52,611 bases of DNA from JAGNRR01 sp964612525 (GCA_964612525.1 CAZTCQ010000003.1:1-52611); one strand, 5' to 3'. Numbered from the stretch's first letter, positions 34,342-43,349 are shown. The notes: a model not told the origin generated them from the sequence alone. Made by a program: numbers and translations.

Positions 34342-37300
34342 ATGAAAAGAGTTATTTTAATAGCAACAACCATTTTAGTTTCGTTTGGACTTAGTGCCAG
34401 ACCTACGATTGGAGAACAGAAGAGAGTAGAAGGTTTGAAAAAAACAGCCGCTGGTTGTAATCAAACTTCTGCCACAATTGATTTAGATATCAACAATGTA
34501 AGAGCAAGAATCATGACCGGTGGTGACGCTTGGTGGGATAGAGCTGCAGGAGCTGCTCGGTATGAAGTGCCGAAGGGAGGTAATGCAAATGCATTGTTCG
34601 CTGGATCTATTTGGATTGGAGGAATTGATCAATCGACGAACACGCTTCGTGTGGCTGCCCAAACCTATCGTACAAGAGGGAATGATTACTGGACAGGTCC
34701 TCTAGACGAATTTAACGGAGCTTCTGTTGATTTCCAAACTTGTTCTGAGTGGGATCGTTTCTGGAAAATTAATCAATCGGATATTAATGCATTCAAAACA
34801 TTAGCAGAGGGATGTAGTAATGACCCAGCTTGTATTTTTAATTCTTCCAATTCTATTCCGGACGTGATTAAAGAGTGGCCAGGTCGAAGTGCTAATTCTG
34901 AAACAGGTTCTAAAACTGCAGTAGGAGCTTCGGGTTCATTACTAAATGTTCCCGATAGAGAAATGGCTCCTTTCGTTGATGTAGACGGAGATAACGTTTA
35001 CAATTGGTTGAAAGGAGACTATCCTGATGTATTAGGAGATCAATATATCTGGTATGTATTTAATGATAAAGGAGATGCCAAAACACAAACACAGTCAGAT
35101 GCGATTGGTGTGGAGATTCATTTAGGAGCTTTTGCCTTCGCAACTAGTGACTGTTTAAATGATGCAACCTTCTATAACTACAGAGTTCACAATTGGAGTA
35201 CTTCCATAATTGATAGCACGTATATGGCTACTTGGACTGATGCGGATATGGGGTATGCATTCGATGATTTTATTGGTTGTGATACGGCTCGTGGTCTAGG
35301 TATCTTGTATAATGGAGATGGTTTTGATGAAACAGGCACGGGTTATGGTTTTGACATCCCTATGGTGGGTGTTGATTTCTTTAGAGGTCCTCGTATCAAT
35401 AATCCTGACTTCCCACTTATAAGTAACAAGAAGTTTATTGAATTGAAGATGAGTGTATTCACCTATTTCAATAACGGGACCGGTAGAGATGGAGATCCTA
35501 CAATCGGTAATGAATTTTATAACTACATGACGGGTAGTTGGAGAGATGGTTCTGAATTTAAAATTGGATGTGACCCTTTGAATGGAGGGGGCGTAGCTGC
35601 ATCAAGTGTGTATCCTGATGACCCATGTAAAGGAGGTATTTCTGAGCCCGATTGTAACAGAACACCTTTTGACAGAAGATTTGTTCACTCTGCAGGACCC
35701 TTCCAATTGATACCGGGTATTGTGCCAAGTGATATTACGATTGGTTGTGTTTGGGTGCCGAATGCAGGAGCTGGTAAGTCAGCTTGTTTTTCGAAAATTT
35801 TAGCGTGTGATGATAAATCACAGGACCTTTTTGATAGAGACTTCCAACTTCCATTCGGACCACAAGCACCTGATGTAACAATTTCGCCCTTGGATAGAAA
35901 ATTAGTTTTACAATTGTCTAACCCTGAGTCTTCAAACAATTTTAATGAACTTTATGGTGTTGGTACGGATTTGGCAGATTCTTTAGAGTTGAAGTTTTTC
36001 GAATCTATTCCGAAAGCAGTGAATCGTATTCCAGCTTATCCTGATAGTGTTTATAAATTTGAGGGATATCTAGTGTATCAATTAAGAAATGCGAACGTAG
36101 CTTTCTCTGAAATTAGAAGTAAAGATGGTACGGTGAATACAGATGTTGCTAGAATAGTATATCAAGGAGACTTAGAGAACCATATTGATAATTTATTAAA
36201 TTATGAGATTGATCCTGAGATCTCTGCTGATTTTTATACTCCTAAGTTAATGGTTTCTGGAGCTAATGAGGGTATAAGGCATTCTTTGCAGATTTCGGAA
36301 GATGCTTTTGCCACTGGAACATCTAAAGAGTTAGTAAACTATAAGACTTATTATTATATGGCGGTTGCTTACGCCTACAATAAATTTGATAATGATGACG
36401 TGGATCCACCTGGAGCAACTCCACAATCTTCGGAAAATGAATTTGATCCATCGGATGCAAGTAATACTCAGAATTTACAATATTTAGAAAGTAGAACGGA
36501 TGGTAGAGAACTACCGATTAAGATTGTTTCGGCTACGCCTCATCCAGCTTATGATTCCATGTATGCTCAAAACTATGCTGAATATGGTACGGGGGTAGAG
36601 TTAACTCAGGTAGAAGGTAGAGGAAATGGTGGAAGAGAATTGGAGCTTACCATGGAAACTATTAATGAAATTTTATACGGAGGTAACAATCAAGATTATA
36701 CACCAACCTATCAAGGTAATATGGGACCAGCTGACGTATTTGTTACTGTTCCGGATAGTTTGCAAGCAGGAAAGTATGAATTATATCTTGATGTAGCCTC
36801 AGCAAATGCTGATCCTGATTTAGGAGCTGATGCAGAAACTTCGTATTGGAAGTTGCGCAAGGCTGAAAATGGTGAGTTGATTGATTCAAGTAGAAAATCT
36901 ATTGTTCGTTATAATGACCAACTACTTCAATCTTATGGTTTATCCATTGGAATGGAACAAGTACTTCGTCCAGGAGACAGAGACACTGTTGGAGAAAATG
37001 GTTTCATTACATCAACAGTCACTTTTGCTGATATCAACTTACCTTGGTTGTCAGGTATTCCTGATGCAGAGTCTACCTCACTAAATAACTGGATTCGTTC
37101 GGGTGAAGACTTTAACCCTTCACCAGATCCGTTTGAATTAGGTGGTGGCTTAGAATGTGTTATGGGTGATTGGCCGATACCAGCGGATAGAGTTGGTAAA
37201 TACGAAGATATTATATCGGGAACTTGGGCTCCATACGCTATAGCTGTGGAAGAGGGTAAAAGTGAGTGTGGTAATGGAGTAACCTACACTCGTTTGCAGG

Positions 37301-38385
37301 ATAGATTGGATGGTTTAATGCAAATTATTCATTCAGTGGATATCGTATTCACTTCTGACAAAAGTTTGTGGACTAAATGTCCAGTTATAGATATGACGGA
37401 CCATGTCGCAACCACTGGTTTTGGAGAAGGAGGACAGGCTAAGTTTAATTTAAGAAAGCACGCTTCGTGGGACAAGGAAGTTGACGATGGAGGGAATCCA
37501 TCTTATGAATCAGATTCAGGTTACAGTTGGTTCCCCGGTTATGCTTTGAATATAGAAACAGGAGAAAGATTAAATGTAATGTTTTCGGAGGAGTCTTTCA
37601 ATGGAGACGATAATGGAAATGACATGATTTGGAATCCAACAAGTACTGCTTATGATCCAATCAACGGTAACTTGCGTTGGGGAGGTAAACACTTTGTTTA
37701 TATTCTCTCATCTAAATATGATGAAGGCAGAGATGCAATGAATTTGTTGAGAACGGCAGATGGACAACCTGGTTCTAAATTCACACAGCGTAATAGAAGT
37801 CTAGAAGAACTCTATGAAAGTGTTATGTGGGTAGGAAATGTTTTAAGCAGCAGAAGAGCGCCCTTGCTTAGTTTGCGTGATGGTTTGATTCCTACTGAAA
37901 CCAAGGTTAGAATTCGAGTAGAAAGACCTTATGATAATTACTTACCTGATCCAAACTACACTCCTAGAAATGGAGGTTGGCCTTTGTATGCTTTCAGTAC
38001 TGAGAATCTAGCACCCGCGCTTTTGGGAGATGGAAGAAACAACTTTACAGACAGAAAAGATGAATTGTTAGATATGATTCAACCAGTACCGAATCCATAC
38101 TATGCCTACAGTGGTTACGAAACGGACAGATTAGATAATAGAATTAAAATTATCAATCTTCCTGAAAGAGCTACTTTGAAAATATACACTGTGGATGGTA
38201 CCTTAGTAAGAACTCTTCAAAAAACGGATCCGGGTAACACATTTATCGATTGGGATTTAAAGAATAATAAAAACATACCCATCGCCAGTGGAATGTATTT
38301 AATACATGTAAACATCGAAGGTGTAGGAGAGAAAGTATTGAAATGGTTCGGAGCTATGAAACCAGTAGATATTACAAGTCAATAA
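34342..38385 (+). CDS. Very large exported protein with type IX C-terminal sorting domain
   Basis: A 1347-residue surface or secreted protein without recognised enzyme motifs. It has a signal peptide (KRVILIATTILVSFGLSA) and an Asp/Gly/Trp-rich N-terminal half with FVDVDGDNVYNWLKGDYPD, GDQYIWYVFND and DADMGYAFDDFIGCDTARG; I recall similar blocks in other giant Bacteroidota type IX cargos. Several Asp-rich stretches could bind calcium. The last 100 residues, MIQPVPNPYYAYSGYE ... RATLKIYTVDGTLVRTL ... IASGMYLIHVNIEG, form an Ig-like type A sorting domain. It sits between the TonB-dependent receptor (28-nt gap) and the PorV/PorQ-like gene (33-nt gap). It would leave the periplasm through SprA, encoded elsewhere in the window. 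Function is unknown. Confidence 0.85.
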   Translation: MKRVILIATTILVSFGLSARPTIGEQKRVEGLKKTAAGCNQTSATIDLDINNVRARIMTGGDAWWDRAAGAARYEVPKGGNANALFAGSIWIGGIDQSTNTLRVAAQTYRTRGNDYWTGPLDEFNGASVDFQTCSEWDRFWKINQSDINAFKTLAEGCSNDPACIFNSSNSIPDVIKEWPGRSANSETGSKTAVGASGSLLNVPDREMAPFVDVDGDNVYNWLKGDYPDVLGDQYIWYVFNDKGDAKTQTQSDAIGVEIHLGAFAFATSDCLNDATFYNYRVHNWSTSIIDSTYMATWTDADMGYAFDDFIGCDTARGLGILYNGDGFDETGTGYGFDIPMVGVDFFRGPRINNPDFPLISNKKFIELKMSVFTYFNNGTGRDGDPTIGNEFYNYMTGSWRDGSEFKIGCDPLNGGGVAASSVYPDDPCKGGISEPDCNRTPFDRRFVHSAGPFQLIPGIVPSDITIGCVWVPNAGAGKSACFSKILACDDKSQDLFDRDFQLPFGPQAPDVTISPLDRKLVLQLSNPESSNNFNELYGVGTDLADSLELKFFESIPKAVNRIPAYPDSVYKFEGYLVYQLRNANVAFSEIRSKDGTVNTDVARIVYQGDLENHIDNLLNYEIDPEISADFYTPKLMVSGANEGIRHSLQISEDAFATGTSKELVNYKTYYYMAVAYAYNKFDNDDVDPPGATPQSSENEFDPSDASNTQNLQYLESRTDGRELPIKIVSATPHPAYDSMYAQNYAEYGTGVELTQVEGRGNGGRELELTMETINEILYGGNNQDYTPTYQGNMGPADVFVTVPDSLQAGKYELYLDVASANADPDLGADAETSYWKLRKAENGELIDSSRKSIVRYNDQLLQSYGLSIGMEQVLRPGDRDTVGENGFITSTVTFADINLPWLSGIPDAESTSLNNWIRSGEDFNPSPDPFELGGGLECVMGDWPIPADRVGKYEDIISGTWAPYAIAVEEGKSECGNGVTYTRLQDRLDGLMQIIHSVDIVFTSDKSLWTKCPVIDMTDHVATTGFGEGGQAKFNLRKHASWDKEVDDGGNPSYESDSGYSWFPGYALNIETGERLNVMFSEESFNGDDNGNDMIWNPTSTAYDPINGNLRWGGKHFVYILSSKYDEGRDAMNLLRTADGQPGSKFTQRNRSLEELYESVMWVGNVLSSRRAPLLSLRDGLIPTETKVRIRVERPYDNYLPDPNYTPRNGGWPLYAFSTENLAPALLGDGRNNFTDRKDELLDMIQPVPNPYYAYSGYETDRLDNRIKIINLPERATLKIYTVDGTLVRTLQKTDPGNTFIDWDLKNNKNIPIASGMYLIHVNIEGVGEKVLKWFGAMKPVDITSQ

Positions 38386-38418
38386 TGAAAACGCTTAGAT
38401 AACTTAAGAAAAAACGAT

Positions 38419-39567
38419 ATGAGAAGTAAGAAATATATAATTATAGCTTTAGGTCTGTTAGTAATTTCTCAAATAGCTTGGGCTGGAAATAGTGATCGAT
38501 CAGGTCAGGCTGGTGCAGGTGAATTATTAATCAACCCTTGGGCGGCTTCAAGCGGATTGTTTGCTTTAAATGTGGCCAACGTAAAAGGTGTTGAAGCAAT
38601 GAAGAATAATATAGCTGGATTAGCTAATATTAATTCAACAGAAATGGGACTCTCGCACTGCCGTTATTTGGCGGGTTCTGGAATGAGTATTAGTAATGTG
38701 GCTGTAGCGCAACCTATGGGGAAAGATAAAAGTACCGTAATCGGTGTAAATGTTATGACCTTTGGTTTTGGGGAAATACCCGTTACTACAGTTGATAATC
38801 CGCAAGGAGGCATTGGTTCGTTTAAACCAACGTTCTTTAATGCCTCAATTGGACTTGGGAAGAAATTTTCTGAGAGTATGAGTGCAGGATTGAACGTTAC
38901 CTTTATTAATGAAGCGGTTACAAACGTAAGAGCGAGTGCCTTAGGTCTAGACGCTGGTGTACAGTATCGTACGGGTAAGCGTGATGCCTTTAAAATAGGA
39001 ATTACCTTACGAAATATTGGCACGGACTTACGTTTCTCAGGCGATGGATTTAAGTTTGATGGGAACAATCCTAATGGAGGATCACTAACGGTGCAATATC
39101 CAAGTGAGAAATTTCAGTTGCCTTCTCAACTTTCCATTGGAACTTCATTGGACATTTATTTAGATGAGGGTAAGAAGCTACTCGACGAAGAAGGAAATCC
39201 AATGGAAGGAGAGTATGAGCCTAAACATAGATTGACGCCAATGGCTAGCTTTAAGTCTAATTCTTATTCCAAAGATTGGATCGGTGTGGGGGCTGAATAT
39301 GCTTACACAGAACGTTTTTTCTTGAGAGCGGCTTATCGTTATGAAACGGATATCATTAGTGAAAATGATAATACAACTTTTTATTCTGGTATCGCTGCTG
39401 GCGTTGGTTTCATGACTGATTTTGGAAAAGAGAATGGCACAAGAATTGCCTTCGACTACGGTTACAATCATACTCGCTTTAACAGTGGAAATCATGTTTT
39501 GTCTTTAAGAATATTCTTGGCGGGACCTGAGGAAGTTGAAGAGATTGAATTAGGTGAAGATGACTAA
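38419..39567 (+). CDS. PorV/PorQ-family outer-membrane barrel protein
   Basis: A 382-residue FadL-like barrel. It has a signal peptide (SKKYIIIALGLLVISQIAWA), the family N-terminal block (AGAGELLINPWAASSGL, then NVANVKGVEAMKNNIAGLA), glycine/aromatic-rich strands and a terminal strand RIFLAGP before an acidic tail. PorV (LptO) in type IX systems takes cargo from SprA to the attachment complex; PorQ and other paralogs have less certain roles. Because it is the third gene of a unit that contains its own type IX cargo, a cargo-dedicated paralog is likely rather than the housekeeping PorV. A strong terminator follows 20 nt after the stop, which closes the operon. Confidence 0.85.
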   Translation: MRSKKYIIIALGLLVISQIAWAGNSDRSGQAGAGELLINPWAASSGLFALNVANVKGVEAMKNNIAGLANINSTEMGLSHCRYLAGSGMSISNVAVAQPMGKDKSTVIGVNVMTFGFGEIPVTTVDNPQGGIGSFKPTFFNASIGLGKKFSESMSAGLNVTFINEAVTNVRASALGLDAGVQYRTGKRDAFKIGITLRNIGTDLRFSGDGFKFDGNNPNGGSLTVQYPSEKFQLPSQLSIGTSLDIYLDEGKKLLDEEGNPMEGEYEPKHRLTPMASFKSNSYSKDWIGVGAEYAYTERFFLRAAYRYETDIISENDNTTFYSGIAAGVGFMTDFGKENGTRIAFDYGYNHTRFNSGNHVLSLRIFLAGPEEVEEIELGEDD

Positions 39568-39587
39568 CTACAAATAACTTTTATTTG

Positions 39588-39623
39588 CAACGCTTTCCAT
39601 GACGGGAAGCGTTGTTTTGTTTT
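39588..39623 (+). terminator. Intrinsic terminator of the receptor-cargo-PorV operon
   Basis: An 11-bp stem (39588-39598 with 39604-39614, one G-T mismatch) and 5-nt loop, followed by TTTTGTTTT. It lies between the PorV-like stop and the greA start; greA begins 15 nt after the T-rich tail. A TTATTTGC sequence, near a -7 element, lies just before the stem. Confidence 0.85.
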
Positions 39624-39638
39624 AAAAAATGTTTCAAA

Positions 39639-40112
39639 ATGAGTGATATTACATACGTAACGAAAGAAACCCTTAATGCTATGCAGGCTGAACTTAAAGA
39701 GCTAAAGGGACCGGGTAGGAATACTATTGCTAAGGCAATAGCCGAAGCTAGAGAGAAGGGTGATTTAAAAGAGAATGCGGAGTATGACGCGGCTAAAGAA
39801 GCTCAGGGACATCATGAAGCTAAAATTGCTAAGTTGGAAAATGCCGTAGTGAACTCTAGAATTTTAGATTTAAAGGATATTGACCTAAGTAAGGTAACTA
39901 TTTTAAACAAAGTCAAAATCAAGAATGTAAAGACTAAAAAGTCTATAACCTATCAAGTAGTTTCTGAAAATGAAGCGGATTTAAAACTTAAAAAAATATC
40001 AGTAAACTCTCCCTTGGCGCTTGGACTGTTGGGTAAAGCCGTAGGAGATATCGCAGAAGTAGAAACTCCCGGTGGCGTGTTACAATTTGAAATTGAAGAA
40101 ATTAGTATTTAG
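39639..40112 (+). CDS. greA: Transcription elongation factor GreA
   Basis: Stimulates RNA cleavage by backtracked RNA polymerase. I start at ATG 39639 (MSDITYVTKETLNAMQAEL), giving the normal 157 residues; an upstream TTG falls in the terminator hairpin. The N-terminal coiled coil contains REKGDLKENAEYDAAKEAQG, which carries the tip acidic residues (Asp and Glu of GDLKENAEYD). The C-terminal FKBP-like domain includes SPLALGLLGKAVGDIAEVETP. It is followed by the HIT gene after 81 nt in the same direction. Its promoter would have to overlap the preceding terminator region. Confidence 0.96.
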   Translation: MSDITYVTKETLNAMQAELKELKGPGRNTIAKAIAEAREKGDLKENAEYDAAKEAQGHHEAKIAKLENAVVNSRILDLKDIDLSKVTILNKVKIKNVKTKKSITYQVVSENEADLKLKKISVNSPLALGLLGKAVGDIAEVETPGGVLQFEIEEISI

Positions 40113-40193
40113 CACAAAGGCACCTGCGTATTCTAGTTTCTAAATTACTTTTTTCACTAGTATGGTCTTATATTTTTTTACAGAACAGTTAGC

Positions 40194-40586
40194 ATGAGCA
40201 GTATTTTCACAAAAATAATAAATAGAGAAATACCCTCATATAAGATTCTAGAAAGTGATGATTTTTATGCGTTCTTGGATATCAATCCTTTGGTCGAAGG
40301 GCATACTCTGGTTGTTCCAAAAATAGAGATAGACAATTTTTTTGATCTGTCACCTGAATTATTGGCTGCGGCCATAAAGTTTGCACAGCCAATTGCGAAA
40401 GCAATTGAAAAATCTTTTGAGTGTAATCGTTGTGGAATCTCTGTAATTGGTCTTGAAGTGCCTCATGCACACATTCATCTAGTGCCTATATCAAGCGCGA
40501 ATGATTTAAATTTTACAAAGCAAAAATTAAACTTGCCCGAAAGTGTGATGGAAGAAATACAGAATAGGATTGTTTCTAATCTGTAG
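40194..40586 (+). CDS. HIT-family nucleotide-binding hydrolase
   Basis: A 130-residue histidine-triad protein of the HINT/Fhit superfamily, which hydrolyses or transfers nucleotidyl groups; the cellular substrate is not known from sequence. N-terminal SSIFTKIINREIPSYKI and FLDINPLVEGHTLVVPK are standard. The active-site triad is HAHIHLVPI (H-x-H-x-H-x-x) near residue 95. The greA-HIT order is common in Bacteroidota. Its 3' end overlaps the convergent response-regulator gene by 11 nt. Confidence 0.95.
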   Translation: MSSIFTKIINREIPSYKILESDDFYAFLDINPLVEGHTLVVPKIEIDNFFDLSPELLAAAIKFAQPIAKAIEKSFECNRCGISVIGLEVPHAHIHLVPISSANDLNFTKQKLNLPESVMEEIQNRIVSNL

Positions 40587-41477
40587 AGTCGTTTGAATCC
40601 TCTTTATCTTTTTTCTCTTCCTCTTCTTCTAGTAAAGAAGGGTTTATAAATCTAAAGCCTACACCATGAATAGTTTGAATTTCAATATCCTCTTCTTGCT
40701 TGAGGTACTTTCTAATTTTAGTAATAAAAACATCCATACTTCTACCTAAGAAATAATCGTCCTTACCCCAAACTTTGGTTAGAACTTCTTCTCGCTTCAC
40801 CACCTTGTTGGCATTCAAACAGAAAANNNNNNNNNNNNNNNNNNNNNNNNNNNNNNNNNNNNNNNNNNNNNNNNNNNNNNNNNNNNNNNNNNNNNNNNNN
40901 NNNNNNNNNNNNNNNNNNNNNNNNNNACTTTGGTTAGAACTTCTTCTCGCTTCACCACCTTGTTGGCATTCAAACAGAAAAAACGCAGTAAATCAGCCTC
41001 TTTCTGAGTCAGTCTAGTGTCAATCTTATCACCTTGTATGGTTAGGTTTTCGTAATCAAAAATAGAGCTTCCTAATTGGAAAGAAGTTTCGTCCGTATCA
41101 GTACCGACGGTGCGCTTTAAAAACACATCAATACGAAGAAGAAGTTCTTCCATACTAAAAGGCTTGGTGATATAGTCATCGGCACCCGCCTTTAATCCAG
41201 CAATTTTGTCTTCCTGCATACTCTTAGCAGTCAAGAAAATAATCGGGATGTAGTCATTCTTACGACGAATCTGTTGTGCTAGGGTAAACCCATCCTTAAC
41301 CGGCATCATTACGTCAATAAGACATAAGTCGTAGAAATTTTTTGAAAACTGCTGCCAACCTTGCTGACCATCCGTAGCCAAGGTGACCTCAAATCCTTTT
41401 TCTTCTAAGGCATCTTTTACTACAAAACCCAAAGAGGAATCGTCCTCAACCAATAATATCTGTATTTTCTGTGGCAT
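40576..41477 (-). CDS. rprY: OmpR-type response regulator (RprY-like), artificially split by a false gap
   Basis: DNA-binding regulator of the two-component pair with the upstream kinase. The receiver domain has Asp12-Asp13, phospho-acceptor Asp55 in LIDVMMPVKDG, Thr83 and Lys105 (YITKPF). The winged helix (TQKEADLLRFFCLNANKVV ... VFITKIRKYL ... IHGVGFRF) follows. The 100-N run breaks it on paper only: the same 55 bp occur on both sides of it, so removing the run and one copy (155 bp) restores a 747-bp gene of 248 residues in frame. A short acidic tail (EEEEEKKDKEDSNDSTD) ends it. The ATG abuts the kinase stop (TAGATG). Assignment to RprY is by resemblance to the Bacteroides pair. Confidence 0.92.
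40772..40826. repeat. 55-bp sequence identical to 40927-40981 (contig-end overlap, left copy)
   Basis: All 55 bases equal those directly after the N run. The length and position at both edges of the run point to two contig ends that overlap by one assembly k-mer and were not merged. Confidence 0.93.
40827..40926. other. False assembly gap (100 N)
   Basis: Exactly 100 N between two identical 55-bp ends. The real sequence here almost certainly has no gap and one copy of the 55 bp. Confidence 0.92.
40927..40981. repeat. 55-bp sequence identical to 40772-40826 (contig-end overlap, right copy)
   Basis: The right copy of the unmerged overlap. It encodes the same response-regulator residues (NANKVVKREEVLTK region) as the left copy. 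Confidence 0.93.
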
Positions 41478-42761
41478 CTATTTTTTATTTATAGGCATAA
41501 ATATACTAAAAGTACTCCCTTTTCCAAGGGTACTACGGGCGCTTATTTTTCCACCATGTCGTTCACATATCAAACGAACGTAGTTGAGTCCTAGCCCAAA
41601 GCCCTTCACGTCATGTAAATTACCTGTTGGGACTCTATAAAATCGTTTAAAAATATTTTTCAGATTTTCATCATTTATGCCAATGCCATTGTCATGTATG
41701 TCAATATGGAAATTATCTTCTTTTGTGTATACATCTACTTCTATTTCAGGGGTCTTCTCACAATATTTAATGGCATTATCCAGTAAGTTCCCAATCACGT
41801 TTTTCATATGAAGGGCATCCACATTGGCAAAAATCTCTTTTGCCTGGAAATTTAGATTCAGTTTGCCGCCTCTAGAACGTACCAGTGGCATGTAAGTCTT
41901 GTTGGTAATTTCATTAATCAGTTCGTTGATGTCTATAATTTCTTTGTTGAGTTCAATCGTATCCTTATTACTTTTTGCCATGTGTAGCACCCGTTCCACT
42001 TGTTTGGTAAGGTGAGCCGTTTCATTGGAGACTATGGTTGCATAGTTCAGCAGACGGGTAGGGTTATTGATAATATTTGGGTTTTTCAATACTTCCGCAG
42101 AAATTTTTATGGTAGCCAAAGGCGTTTTAAACTCATGCGTCATATTGTTCACAAAGTTTTTTTGAATTTCGCTCAAACGCTTTTGTCTGAAAATAATTAA
42201 GAGGGCATAACCAAGAATCATCAAAACCGCAAAAAGTAATAAAGTAGAAAGAAGCCATTTGTTCATTTCGCCGGAGAGAAAAATATTACGATTTGGGAAT
42301 TGAACGGCAAAATAATTATTTTCATTTTCAGCATTTTGAAACCCTTTTACTACATCCTTGGTATTTCCGTTTTTCGCCTTTGACATATAAACGAATCGAC
42401 TGTGTTTAATTTCTTTATCATCGCAGCTGTAAATTCCATATTCAAAATTTGAGGTTATAGCCTGCGCATTAAATTCTCGTATCAGTAATTTCTCGAGGGC
42501 GATTGGATTGATTGAGTCTCCAATTTGCACGGTAAAAAAAAGATTGCCTTCTTTCTTCGCTCTATCAGAAGTAAACGATGAGCTTTCGTTTACCCTAAGC
42601 AGGCTGCCTGCCACTTGGTTCAAACCGGTTTTAACTTTATTGTCAAATATTTTGTGCTCGAGATCATAATTGGTTTTTACCCAATATAACTGAACGGCCA
42701 ACATAAGAATGGCTGTCACAACTGCCAGACCAAAAATGATACGTAAATTTCTGCTACTCAT
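41478..42761 (-). CDS. rprX: Sensor histidine kinase (RprX-like)
   Basis: Membrane sensor kinase, 427 residues. A first membrane helix (about 8-27, FGLAVVTAILMLAVQLYWV), a periplasmic sensor region of about 140 residues, and a second helix (about 170-190, LLSTLLLFAVLMILGYALLI) precede the kinase core. The H box is NNMTHEFKTPLATI with phospho-accepting His at about residue 209. The ATPase domain shows NLLDNAIKYC, DIHDNGIGI and GFGLGLNYV. The stop abuts the regulator ATG, so the pair is co-translated. The ATG overlaps the ruvC stop by 1 nt (TAATG). The signal sensed cannot be told; the sensor region has no recognisable domain. Confidence 0.93.
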   Translation of the reverse strand: MSSRNLRIIFGLAVVTAILMLAVQLYWVKTNYDLEHKIFDNKVKTGLNQVAGSLLRVNESSSFTSDRAKKEGNLFFTVQIGDSINPIALEKLLIREFNAQAITSNFEYGIYSCDDKEIKHSRFVYMSKAKNGNTKDVVKGFQNAENENNYFAVQFPNRNIFLSGEMNKWLLSTLLLFAVLMILGYALLIIFRQKRLSEIQKNFVNNMTHEFKTPLATIKISAEVLKNPNIINNPTRLLNYATIVSNETAHLTKQVERVLHMAKSNKDTIELNKEIIDINELINEITNKTYMPLVRSRGGKLNLNFQAKEIFANVDALHMKNVIGNLLDNAIKYCEKTPEIEVDVYTKEDNFHIDIHDNGIGINDENLKNIFKRFYRVPTGNLHDVKGFGLGLNYVRLICERHGGKISARSTLGKGSTFSIFMPINKK

Positions 42762-43327
42762 TATTTTTTTAATTTAATGCGATCTGGATTTTCTTTAATA
42801 AAATTTTCCCAGCCTTTACCGCTCGCTCCAGAGGGAATGCTAAATCTACTTTGAAAATGATGACAAAGAGCAACGCCTACGGCATCAGAGGCATCAAGAT
42901 ATTGCGGCGTTTCGTTGAATTTTAAAATGTTTTGAATTGTGCTCCATAATTGTTCCTTGGTAGCATTCCCATTTCCCGTTACAGATTGTTTTACTTTTTT
43001 AGGCGAATATTCCTGCATAGGGATTTTTGATTGCATGGCAGCAGCCATAGCCACGCCTTGGGCGCGTCCTAACTTGAGCATACTCTGCACATTTTTCCCA
43101 AAGAAAGGAGCCTCAATCGCACAAGAACCGGGTTGATATTGCTGACAGAGTTCATGCACTCGGTTGAAAATTCGATTTAATCGGTCGGCGGCATCTGGAT
43201 ATTTATTTAATTTTAAAACACCCATTTCAACAATTCGGATTTTTTGACCCGTCACACCAATTACTCCGTAGCCCATTACAACGCTGCCCGGATCGATTCC
43301 TAAAATTATTTTTTCTTTTACTGACAA
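42761..43327 (-). CDS. ruvC: Crossover junction endodeoxyribonuclease RuvC
   Basis: Resolves Holliday junctions by symmetric nicking. I start at TTG 43327 (MSVKEKIILGIDPGS), giving 188 residues as expected; a further upstream ATG would add 25 hydrophobic residues foreign to the family and overlap the divergent gene. Acidic catalytic residues: Asp in LGIDPGS, Glu in CAIEAPFF, and the pair in YLDASDAVGVALCHH. The GRAQGVAMAAA block is intact. The 3' end overlaps the kinase ATG by 1 nt, so ruvC heads a three-gene unit with a two-component system. ruvA is elsewhere in this window. Confidence 0.95.
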   Translation of the reverse strand: MSVKEKIILGIDPGSVVMGYGVIGVTGQKIRIVEMGVLKLNKYPDAADRLNRIFNRVHELCQQYQPGSCAIEAPFFGKNVQSMLKLGRAQGVAMAAAMQSKIPMQEYSPKKVKQSVTGNGNATKEQLWSTIQNILKFNETPQYLDASDAVGVALCHHFQSRFSIPSGASGKGWENFIKENPDRIKLKK

Positions 43328-43336
43328 TTGGTGAAG

Positions 43337-43344
43337 TAGTTTTG
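43337..43344 (+). promoter_or_regulatory. Candidate -7 element directly before the flippase-like gene
   Basis: TAGTTTTG matches TAnnTTTG in full and is followed by C. The TTG start lies 6 nt after its last base, so the transcript would be leaderless or nearly so. The -33 region is only T-rich. Confidence 0.4.
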
Positions 43345-43349
43345 CGGTC

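Noticed and set aside
40576..40818. A separate small DNA-binding protein gene before the N run
   Set aside because: It is the C-terminal half of the response regulator, separated only by the false gap.
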